This document shows, piece by piece, positions 33,835-41,429 of a stretch of DNA of 64,000 bases. The notes below the pieces were generated by a model that was not told the origin of the DNA, ran no database searches, and worked only from the letters and a program-made list of their open reading frames with translations. The stretch comes from UBA7672 sp047601145 (GTDB lineage Bacteria; Pseudomonadota; Alphaproteobacteria; Caulobacterales; Hyphomonadaceae). A program made the position numbers and the translations under genes. Each line of letters opens with the position of its first letter. The first letter of the stretch is position 1. Location of the stretch: NCBI GenBank assembly GCA_047601145.1, contig JASGJW010000002.1, positions 437,212 to 501,211 of the forward strand. The letters run 5' to 3'.

Positions 33835-34046
33835 TCCACAATCCCCAGTTTCGTGCAAACCAGCCTGATTTCGTGGCTGGCTGCTCGATTGGTCCAATCT
33901 ATCTCACTGAATAGATGTGGATTTTATCATAGGACTGTTACGCCCGCGTATGCTGCGCCGGTTGAATGGTCCGGCCAAGTATCGCAGAAGGTGAACCCGT
34001 CGGGTTCTCCGGCGCCAACCACACGGCCCATCGGGCCGCGGAGTCG

Positions 34047-35351
34047 ATGGAACTTCTGATCCTCGTACTGCTGATCCTGCTCAACGGCGTGTTCGCGCTG
34101 TCGGAGATGGCGATCGTTTCGTCACGCAAGCCGCGCCTTAAGGCCATGGCGGACAATGGCAATCGCGGCGCGAAGACCGCGCTCCGGCTGATTGACGATC
34201 CCTCGAAGCTGCTGTCGACGGTGCAGATCGGCATCACCGGTATTGGCGTCATCGCCGGCGCGTACGGCGCTACGTCGCTTTCGGACAATCTTACGCCCTG
34301 GGTGGAGAGCCTTCATCCTGCGCTTGCTCCCTATGCCGAAGCGATCGCTTTCGGCCTCGTCATTGTTTTCACAACCTTCCTCTCGCTGGTGCTGGGCGAG
34401 CTGATCCCCAAACGCATCGCGCTCACCGCGCCGGAACGGCTGGCATCCACCATGGCGCCGCTGATGGCGCTGACTGAAACGGTCGCCTCGCCGCTGGTGT
34501 GGATCCTGCGCACCGTCACCGAAGGCATCATTCGCCTCCTCGGCCTGCACCGCACGCGGCAGGACGATGTGACCGAGGAAGAACTCCAGTCCCTGATCGT
34601 CGAAGGCGAGAAAGCCGGCGTTATCGAGGAAGAAGAGCGCGACATGATCCAGAGCGTGATGCGCCTGGGCGACCGCTCGGTGAAAGCGATCATGACGCCA
34701 CGGACGGAAGTCATCTGGCTCGATCCGGAAACGCCTCGAGAAGAACTCCTCAAGGAGATCGTCGACAGCGGCCACTCCCGCTTCCCCGTCGCCAATGGCG
34801 ATGCGGACGAGATCGTCGGCGTCGTCCAGACCAAGGAGCTGCTCGCCCATCTTGCGAACACCGGGAACATCGACCTCAAGGCCGTAATGCATCCGCCGGT
34901 CTTCGTTCCAGAAACGATGCCGGTGCTCAAGCTGCTGGAGTCCATGCGCGGCAATCCCGTGCGCATGGTGATCGTGTCGGACGAGTACGGCGGCGTGCTT
35001 GGCTTGGTGACGGCGGCGGACCTGCTGGAGTCCATCGCCGGGGACGATGCGCTGTCGATCGACGAGGGCGTCGCCCCGCCGGTGCAGCGCGACGACGGCA
35101 GCTGGCTGGTCGATGGCATGATGCCGGTCGATGAATTCGAACAACTCGTCGGCGTGCGCGGTCTCGACGAGGAAGAGGGCTATTCCACGGTCGCCGGGCT
35201 CGTGATGCACCTGCTCCGTGCGCTTCCGAAAGAGGGTGACAGGATCGAGCGCGAACCGCTCGCTTTCGAAGTCATCGACATGGATGGCCGGCGTATCGAC
35301 AAGGTCATCGTCCGCAAGCTTGAGCCTGTCGACACGGACCCGAGCGGTTAG
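34047..35351 (+). CDS. CNNM/CorC-type transporter with CBS domains
   Basis: A 434-residue membrane protein of the hemolysin/CorC group. An N-terminal DUF21 domain (residues 1-190, with four hydrophobic segments and LGELIPKRIALTAPE) is followed by two CBS domains (RSVKAIMTPRTEVIWLDPE to QTKELLAHL, and KAVMHPPVFVPETMPVLKLLESMRGNPVRMVIVSDEYGGVLGLVTAADLLESI) and a C-terminal CorC_HlyC domain (LVDGMMPVDEFEQLVG, GYSTVAGLVMHLL). Relatives export Mg2+ or other divalent ions. The ATG at 34047 starts just before the first span. It is divergent from the S24 repressor. Confidence 0.92.
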   Translation: MELLILVLLILLNGVFALSEMAIVSSRKPRLKAMADNGNRGAKTALRLIDDPSKLLSTVQIGITGIGVIAGAYGATSLSDNLTPWVESLHPALAPYAEAIAFGLVIVFTTFLSLVLGELIPKRIALTAPERLASTMAPLMALTETVASPLVWILRTVTEGIIRLLGLHRTRQDDVTEEELQSLIVEGEKAGVIEEEERDMIQSVMRLGDRSVKAIMTPRTEVIWLDPETPREELLKEIVDSGHSRFPVANGDADEIVGVVQTKELLAHLANTGNIDLKAVMHPPVFVPETMPVLKLLESMRGNPVRMVIVSDEYGGVLGLVTAADLLESIAGDDALSIDEGVAPPVQRDDGSWLVDGMMPVDEFEQLVGVRGLDEEEGYSTVAGLVMHLLRALPKEGDRIEREPLAFEVIDMDGRRIDKVIVRKLEPVDTDPSG

Positions 35352-36370
35352 ACTTCGACGCCCGCGCGGCGCAGGCCGAGCATGACAATCTTGTTCAGAA
35401 GGTCCGCATAACTGGTGCCGGCGTGCAGCGCCGCCTGCGCGAATTCCTGGCTCGCGGCGATCTCCGGGTTCGGGTTCGCCTCGATGAAATACGGCACGTC
35501 GTCCTTGCCGAGGCGGAAGTCGATCCGGCAATAGCCGTCCAGCTCCAGCGTGTGGCAGATGCGCTTGGCCATTGTGCGGATCTTGGTCACGACGTTGGGC
35601 GCCAGGTTCTGCGCCGGCCCCTGCAGGATGCCACGCTTCTCCTGATAGATCGGGTCGTGCTTCACCTTCTCGGTGGCGATCGCGTGCGCGCCTTCGGCCA
35701 GGTTCGAGAAGCTGAGCTCCCACACCGGCAGGACCTGCAGCCGGTCATTGCCGACAACGCCGACATAGATCTCGCGGCCCTCGATATACTGCTCGGCGAT
35801 CGCAGGCGTGTTGAGCCGTTTGTGAATGAACGCCACGCGCTCCGCCAGTTTCTCGTCCGTGTCGACGATCGAGGCCTGCGAAATGCCGAGCGAGGCATCT
35901 TCCCACAGTGACTTCACGATCAGCGGAAACTTGAGGCGACCTGGGCGCCGGGCCTTCTTGCCCATCGGGAACACAGCAAACGCCGGCGCGGGCACGCGGT
36001 GATATTTCAGCAGCTTTTTCGACAGGTCCTTGCCGCGCGCCAGCATCATGCCGCGCGGGTTGCAGCCCGTGTACGGAACGCGCAGCAGCTCCAGCAGAGC
36101 AACGACGTTCTGCGCGTAGAGGGACTCGCCATGGAATTCCTCGAGCATGTTGAACACGATGTCCGGCTTCCATTCCTCGACAGCGTCGCGGATCGGGGCC
36201 AGCTCGGTCTGCACGCCCAGCATGCGAACTTCATGTCCGCTCGCACGCAGCGTGGAAGAGACGTCGTATTCCGTTTTCCAGACGTAGGCCTCGGACTCCG
36301 AATACCCCTCCACATTGTCAGGCGGGATCAGGTCGGGGTGAGCCAGCGCGAGGATGCGTAGCGGCGTCAT
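35348..36370 (-). CDS. ATP-grasp ligase (D-Ala-D-Ala ligase-like)
   Basis: A 340-residue ATP-grasp enzyme. The ATG at 36370 overlaps the stop of the zinc-peptidase gene (ATGA), so it is coupled. Landmarks are YTGCNPRGMMLARGKDLSKKLL, the nucleotide-binding KFPLIVKSLWEDASLGI, EQYIEGREIYVGVVG, and the metal-binding YCRIDFRLGKDDVPYFIEANPNPEI. Known relatives join D-Ala to D-Ala or make peptide bonds between other amino acids. There are no mur or dd genes nearby, so peptidoglycan precursor synthesis is unlikely; a peptide ligase role is inference. It converges with the CBS transporter gene. Confidence 0.87.
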   Translation of the reverse strand: MTPLRILALAHPDLIPPDNVEGYSESEAYVWKTEYDVSSTLRASGHEVRMLGVQTELAPIRDAVEEWKPDIVFNMLEEFHGESLYAQNVVALLELLRVPYTGCNPRGMMLARGKDLSKKLLKYHRVPAPAFAVFPMGKKARRPGRLKFPLIVKSLWEDASLGISQASIVDTDEKLAERVAFIHKRLNTPAIAEQYIEGREIYVGVVGNDRLQVLPVWELSFSNLAEGAHAIATEKVKHDPIYQEKRGILQGPAQNLAPNVVTKIRTMAKRICHTLELDGYCRIDFRLGKDDVPYFIEANPNPEIAASQEFAQAALHAGTSYADLLNKIVMLGLRRAGVEV

Positions 36371-37428
36371 ACCGCGAACCATTGTCGCCGCGACGTGTGA
36401 AGCTGGTGCGCGATCTTGTTGTTGATCAGGCGCACCATCGCCTTGCGCAGCTCGCCTTCGGTTCCCGGCGCGCGCAGCTTCAGCGCACGGGCCCGGTTGA
36501 TGAGCTGATCGATCGTGTTGTCGAGCGCGAACTGATAAGCGCCGGAAACGCGCCAGGCCGCATCGCGGATTTTCACACGGTTCTTGCGCAGGAAGGCTGA
36601 CGCGGGCTTCGAGCGGGCATGGCGCGGCTCGTTCGAGAAGATGCGCTGAAGATCGCGATCATAACGCGTGTCGGTATCGACGGCGTAATGAGCCAGTTTG
36701 CGCTCATAGTGTTCCGCCAGTGTCTTGTTCAAGCGCCACACCGGGTCGACTTCCATGCGTCGGGTCAGGCCGGCCTTCGAGCCGGCAATTTCACCCATCA
36801 GTTCGTCGACGAATTCAAGCTTTTCCAGCGCGCCTGGCCATTCGGCGTACTTCTTCCGCCAGCTCGCGCGCGGGGTCAGCCAAACGGCGAACGTCTCGGC
36901 GAAGTCCTCGTCCGGATGGCTTTGCGCATACCAGCGCGGCAGGTGCTGGACGAAATCCTTGCTGTTCGGGTTTGGGCGATAGCTGTCGGGATAGGGAGAG
37001 GAAGAGCGGCCGAACATCTCCTGCCATTTGCGGCGGCGGTGCAGGGCGTAGGCGTGCTGGATGATGTGGCCGGCTTCGTGCCGCAGGATCTGCATGCACT
37101 GACGCTTGGTGCCCCCTTCGACTTCCTTGAACAGCTTCCGCTCGAGGCGGGCAAGGCGAGGGTGCGCGAGATAGAACGGGACAGCGATGCCCGGGGTCGT
37201 GTCGGGGCTGAACCATTCATCCGAAATCCAGGCATGGGCCTGGACGAGGCCCCGGCGTTTCAGCTCCCCGTTGAGCTCCTTCATCGAGGTCTGCAGCCAC
37301 GTGCCCTCGATAGACACGTGCAGATCCTTGAGCCGCATTTGCAGCAGCTCGCGATCCGGAAGGTAAGACCACCAGGGCTGGCGTGACTTTGCGCGCATGG
37401 ACCAAAGGGTTCCGCCGGAGTCGCCCAT
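36367..37428 (-). CDS. putative zinc-binding metallopeptidase
   Basis: A 353-residue protein with the gluzincin-type motif HEAGH at 117-121 inside MQILRHEAGHIIQHAYAL, and a downstream acidic helix DEDFAETFAVWL that can supply the third ligand and the base. It lacks a signal peptide, so it acts in the cytosol if active. It is coupled to an ATP-grasp gene. This pairing recurs in alphaproteobacteria as far as I recall, function unknown. A start at 37398 (MRAKSRQPWW) is also possible. Confidence 0.8.
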   Translation of the reverse strand: MGDSGGTLWSMRAKSRQPWWSYLPDRELLQMRLKDLHVSIEGTWLQTSMKELNGELKRRGLVQAHAWISDEWFSPDTTPGIAVPFYLAHPRLARLERKLFKEVEGGTKRQCMQILRHEAGHIIQHAYALHRRRKWQEMFGRSSSPYPDSYRPNPNSKDFVQHLPRWYAQSHPDEDFAETFAVWLTPRASWRKKYAEWPGALEKLEFVDELMGEIAGSKAGLTRRMEVDPVWRLNKTLAEHYERKLAHYAVDTDTRYDRDLQRIFSNEPRHARSKPASAFLRKNRVKIRDAAWRVSGAYQFALDNTIDQLINRARALKLRAPGTEGELRKAMVRLINNKIAHQLHTSRRQWFAV

Positions 37429-37632
37429 TACATCGTCCCCTGCGGGCCGCTTCTGCCCGCGTACCGGCGCTCACCGCCCCGCAGGGGCAGCGCAGCTGGA
37501 ATGCCGGACCGGGGGGATGACCAGAACAAGCGAACGACCTCTCCGCGACGATGTGCGGACGGAACGCTTTCTAAACCATAAATCCCGGAGTCGGGCGCAG
37601 AAAAAGTCGCGGAACTGCTGGTTTTTTGGCGG

Positions 37633-38550
37633 TCAGACCGGGTCATACGGGAAGACGTCGGCCGAGGCGTCCAGCTTGAAGAAGTCCGGTGCCATGGCGG
37701 GCAGGCAGGTATCGAGGATTTTCTGCGGATTCCAGCCGGTCAGGTCGGCCATGGACCGGATCGGGCGGGGCTGGTCGAACAGGACGATTTCGTTGCCCCT
37801 GACACCAAAAATCTGGCTGGAGACGTGCTTCGCACCGTCCGCGCACAGGGCGACCGCCAACTGGGCCACCTGGTCGGCCCGCATGGCGTCCCGCATCCGG
37901 CCCACCCGCTGGGCGCTGGCCTCATCCTTCACCGGGATGGAGGCGATCATCCGCGTCCAGGCGAAGGGTGCAATGACGTTGGAGCGCACATTGTTGCGGG
38001 CGCCTTCCATGGCGATGATCCGTGACAGCCCGACAATGCCCATCTTGGCCGCCGCGTAGTTCGCCTGACCGATGTTGCCGATCAGGCCGGAGGTGGAGGT
38101 GAAGAGGACATAGGCTCCATCTTTCTGTTCGCGGAACAGCTCGATCGAGGCCCGCGTGACGTTGAAGGAGCCGCGCAGGTGGACGTTGATGACGCGGTCC
38201 CAGTCCTCCTCGCTCATCTTGTGGAACATCGTGTCGCGCAGGATGCCGGCCGGGTTCACGATGGCATGAAGGCCGCCGAACGTGTCCTTCGCCTGCTCGA
38301 CCATGCGGGAGACGGCCGTGTAGTCCGTCACGCTGTCGGAGTTGGAGGCTGCCTGGCCGCCTTCGGCCCGGATCTGCTGGGCAACCGCTTCGGCCGGCCC
38401 CGCCGAGCCTTCATCGCCCCCGGTCAGCGCCCCGCCAAGGTCGTTGACGACAACCTTCGCGCCCTGCCGGCCCAGCAGTAGCGCCGTTTCCTTGCCGATG
38501 CCGTTGCCGCCGCCCGTCACCAGAACGACCTTGCCGTCGAGCACGCCCAT
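37633..38550 (-). CDS. SDR family oxidoreductase, multifunctional-enzyme type
   Basis: A 305-residue short-chain dehydrogenase. The cofactor motif is VTGGGNGIGKE (residues 11-21), and the active site is Ser154 with Tyr165-x3-Lys169 (in NYAAAKMG). The second conserved motif reads NPAG at 99-102 where most SDRs have NNAG. The GGALTGGDEGSAGPAEAVAQQIRAEGG insert is typical of the (3R)-hydroxyacyl-CoA dehydrogenase part of type 2 multifunctional enzymes, so a role in acyl-CoA metabolism is likely. No hydratase gene is adjacent. Confidence 0.88.
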   Translation of the reverse strand: MGVLDGKVVLVTGGGNGIGKETALLLGRQGAKVVVNDLGGALTGGDEGSAGPAEAVAQQIRAEGGQAASNSDSVTDYTAVSRMVEQAKDTFGGLHAIVNPAGILRDTMFHKMSEEDWDRVINVHLRGSFNVTRASIELFREQKDGAYVLFTSTSGLIGNIGQANYAAAKMGIVGLSRIIAMEGARNNVRSNVIAPFAWTRMIASIPVKDEASAQRVGRMRDAMRADQVAQLAVALCADGAKHVSSQIFGVRGNEIVLFDQPRPIRSMADLTGWNPQKILDTCLPAMAPDFFKLDASADVFPYDPV

Positions 38551-38832
38551 GACTGTCTCCTCCGGATTTTCCGCCTAGTCAGCATGGCGCGGGGCGGGAG
38601 GGAAGGCGGCCGCCTCGGCGGTGCGTCGGCCTGCGGCACATTTTTTCTTGCACGCGGGGGCAAACATCCCTATCTGCACGCTCCAATAACCGGCTGCGCG
38701 AAGGGCCCCCAATTCCTTGAATGGGTTTGGGGGGAAGACGGCGACCAGCGGTGATGCACTGACCTGGGCAGAGGCAAAAAGCCAAAGCTGCGGTCGTTGG
38801 TTCGTCACTCTCGTCTTCGGAGCCTACGCCCC

Positions 38833-39336
38833 GTGAATGCAATTCCCGCCTACGAAATCATTCTCGACGCGCCGGAGCATTCCGAGGCCGTCGAGGCGCT
38901 TTATGACGACGTCTTCGGCCCCGGCCGCTTCGCCAAGACGGCCGAGCGCCTGCGCGAGGGGAACACCAAGATCGCCGACGCCAGCCTCGTCGCCATCGAC
39001 AGCGAGGGCCTGACGGGCGTCGTGCGCGTTTGGCCGGTGAAGGTCGGCGAGAAGGGTCGCGCGGCTTTCCTCGGGCCAATCGCGGTCGCTGAGCGCCGCC
39101 GTGGCAACGGTGTCGCCTTCAAGCTCATGGAGCGCGCCATCGGCGTCTGCCGCGAACAGGGCTACGCCGCCGTCATCCTGGTGGGCGATTTTGACTATTA
39201 CGACCGCTTCGGCTTCAAGCCGGCCGGCGCTGGCCGTTTCCAGCTGCCTGGCCCGGTCGACCAGAAGCGCATCCTGATCCGCGATCTCTCGGATCGCGCG
39301 GCAAAGCTCGAAGGCGAGCTCAGCGTTCCGCGCTGA
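38833..39336 (+). CDS. GNAT family N-acetyltransferase
   Basis: A 167-residue protein starting at a GTG ten bases after a GGAG site. Acetyl-CoA binding is shown by LGPIAVAERRRGNGVAFKLMERAI (the RRGNG signature) and the DFDYYDRFGFKPA loop, in which the conserved Tyr-Arg-x-Gly-Phe of YhbS-type proteins is seen. YhbS relatives acetylate small molecules or other targets; the substrate here is unknown. Confidence 0.85.
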   Translation: MNAIPAYEIILDAPEHSEAVEALYDDVFGPGRFAKTAERLREGNTKIADASLVAIDSEGLTGVVRVWPVKVGEKGRAAFLGPIAVAERRRGNGVAFKLMERAIGVCREQGYAAVILVGDFDYYDRFGFKPAGAGRFQLPGPVDQKRILIRDLSDRAAKLEGELSVPR

Positions 39337-39381
39337 CGGCCCCGCAGGCCGAAGGCTTTCTTGCTGAAATTGAAGGCCGCA

Positions 39382-41427
39382 TCAGCGGCCTTCACGCCGC
39401 CAGGCGAGCATCATGAACACGCACGCCAGCAGCATGCCGACGACACCCGGCAGCAGGGTGGTCGATTCCGTTGCACGGACAGCGTAGGCGCCGCGCTGGC
39501 GCAGCCCGTACCAGTCGGATCCGGCAGCGTTGCCGCGATCGCCGACGCGCTGCATGCGCGGCACGTTCGGCGTGCCGTCAGCGCCGAGCCTGAACACGCC
39601 GCCGAGCGTTGCAGTCGTGATGGGCTGGATCTTGTCGGGCGTAGCGCGCAGGTCGAGGTATTCGCGCGGGTGCGTGGGGCCGCGCAGCGTGACGGCGCTG
39701 AGCTTGCCTGAGGTTGCGCGATAAAGCCCGAGCTCCTTCGCCGGCATGACCGACTGGTAGTGCCCCGGCGAGACGAGCGACCATTCGCTCTCCGCCTTCG
39801 CGCCATCTGGCCCTTGAATCTCAAGTTTCGGCGGATTGTCGGACAGCGTGTGCAGTGTGGCCGTCAGCTGGGGTGCGGCGCCGGCTTCGATCTCAAGGAG
39901 CTCTTCCTCAAGCTCGGGCTCCTTCATCAGCCAGTGCGCCGTACGGCGGATAAGTTCGGCATAGGGGCCGCCGCCCTCGAAGCCACGCGCCCACAGCCAG
40001 AGCTGGTCTGACATCACCGACGCCACGCGGCCCTGGCCGACGCGGTTGAGCAGCAAAAGCGGATGACCATCCGGGGTCTGCATCAGCGCCTCGGAGTTTC
40101 CCTGTTCCAGCTTCATGTAACGCATCCACGGGCCCCAGCCGTCGGTCGGGAGCGTGGCCGTGACGGAGTGGCGCTTGCCGAGGGCGGTGAGTTGCGGCGT
40201 GAACTTGCCGTCCACGACCTCGCCCGTGGCGCGGCCCGGAAGGACGCCGCCGAGCGGCGTGTTGTAGAGCAGGTAAGAGCCCGGATAGGGCGGGCCGGCC
40301 GCGATCAGCAGGGCGCCGCCCTTTTCGACATAGCGCGCGACGCGATCGAGATAGGCCTCTTCCAGAACCGACGGACGCAATTCGTGATCGAAGATCACGA
40401 GATCGAACTCATCCAGCTTTTCACGGAAGAGCTGCGGTTTCGGGAACGCGATCAGCGCGATTTCCTCGATCGGCACGTTGTCCGACTTCGATGGCGGGCG
40501 AAGGATGGTGAAGTGGACGAGGTCGACGGCCGGATCGGATTTCAGCAGGTCCCGCCAGACGCGCGCGCCGGCGTGCGGCTCGCCGGTCACCAGCAACACG
40601 CGCAGGCGATCCTGCACGCCAGAGATGCGGGCCGAGGCGAGGTTGTTCGCCAGCGTCAGTTCGTTCGGTATGCCGTTGACCGACAGCACGATCAGGTTGT
40701 CACCGCGTCGCTTCAGTGTGAACGAAATCATCTGCGGCTCGCCAACCTTCACGGTCTGCGCCGTCTGGGCCTCGCCATTGATCGTGATGTCGACCGGTAC
40801 GGTCTTGGCGACAGGATCGTTCACCTGCACGCGCATCTCGACCTTCTGGTCGATGATCGAGAAGGACGGCGCCTGCTGGATCTCGATATTGCGGTCGATT
40901 TCCTCGTCGCCGCCGACGATCATCGCGTGGATAGGGCCGAGCTGCTGCGCGTCGGTAGTGTCCTCGGGAATGTCGTGGATCTGGCCGTCGGTGATCAGGA
41001 TCGCGCCGGCAATGCGCTCGCGCGGGGCGTCCGACAGGGCGGACTGCAACGCGACATACATCTCCGTTCCGTCGGCGCCCGGATCAGTCTCGGCGACGCG
41101 CAGCTCAAGGTTCGGATCGGCGTCGATCTGTTTGCGGACGGCATCATAGGCGGCCTGCGCCGTCTCTGTCCGGCCGCGGAAGTTCATGCTTTCCGAGCGG
41201 TCCATGACGACCGCGACGATGTCTTTAAGCGGCTCGCGCTGTTCCTGGATCCAGAGCGGGTTGGCCAGCGCCAGCGCCAGCACCGTCAGGGCGAGCGCAC
41301 GGAACAGCCACGCCTTGCCGCGCCGCGACAGGTAGACCACCCACAGCACGGCTGCGCCAGCGACGAGGCCCCAGAGTGCTGCCCAGGGAATGAGCGGATC
41401 GAAACCGATGCGGGACGCTTCGAGCAT
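39382..41427 (-). CDS. large membrane protein with VWA-like and GATase-like domains, last gene of MoxR operon
   Basis: A 681-residue protein with two N-terminal hydrophobic segments and one C-terminal span (GVVGMLLACVFMMLAW). Residues about 70-170 resemble a von Willebrand A domain: IVAVVMDRSESM carries the metal-site D-x-S-x-S motif, followed by GAILITDGQ. Later, a region with FDLVIFDHELRPSVLEEAYLDRVARYVEKGGALLIAAGPPY resembles the glutamine-amidotransferase-like domain of these proteins. It begins two bases downstream of the DUF4159 gene and completes the operon. The function of these operons in envelope integrity or co-chaperoning is only partly known. Confidence 0.83.
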   Translation of the reverse strand: MLEASRIGFDPLIPWAALWGLVAGAAVLWVVYLSRRGKAWLFRALALTVLALALANPLWIQEQREPLKDIVAVVMDRSESMNFRGRTETAQAAYDAVRKQIDADPNLELRVAETDPGADGTEMYVALQSALSDAPRERIAGAILITDGQIHDIPEDTTDAQQLGPIHAMIVGGDEEIDRNIEIQQAPSFSIIDQKVEMRVQVNDPVAKTVPVDITINGEAQTAQTVKVGEPQMISFTLKRRGDNLIVLSVNGIPNELTLANNLASARISGVQDRLRVLLVTGEPHAGARVWRDLLKSDPAVDLVHFTILRPPSKSDNVPIEEIALIAFPKPQLFREKLDEFDLVIFDHELRPSVLEEAYLDRVARYVEKGGALLIAAGPPYPGSYLLYNTPLGGVLPGRATGEVVDGKFTPQLTALGKRHSVTATLPTDGWGPWMRYMKLEQGNSEALMQTPDGHPLLLLNRVGQGRVASVMSDQLWLWARGFEGGGPYAELIRRTAHWLMKEPELEEELLEIEAGAAPQLTATLHTLSDNPPKLEIQGPDGAKAESEWSLVSPGHYQSVMPAKELGLYRATSGKLSAVTLRGPTHPREYLDLRATPDKIQPITTATLGGVFRLGADGTPNVPRMQRVGDRGNAAGSDWYGLRQRGAYAVRATESTTLLPGVVGMLLACVFMMLAWRREGR

Positions 41428-41429
41428 GA

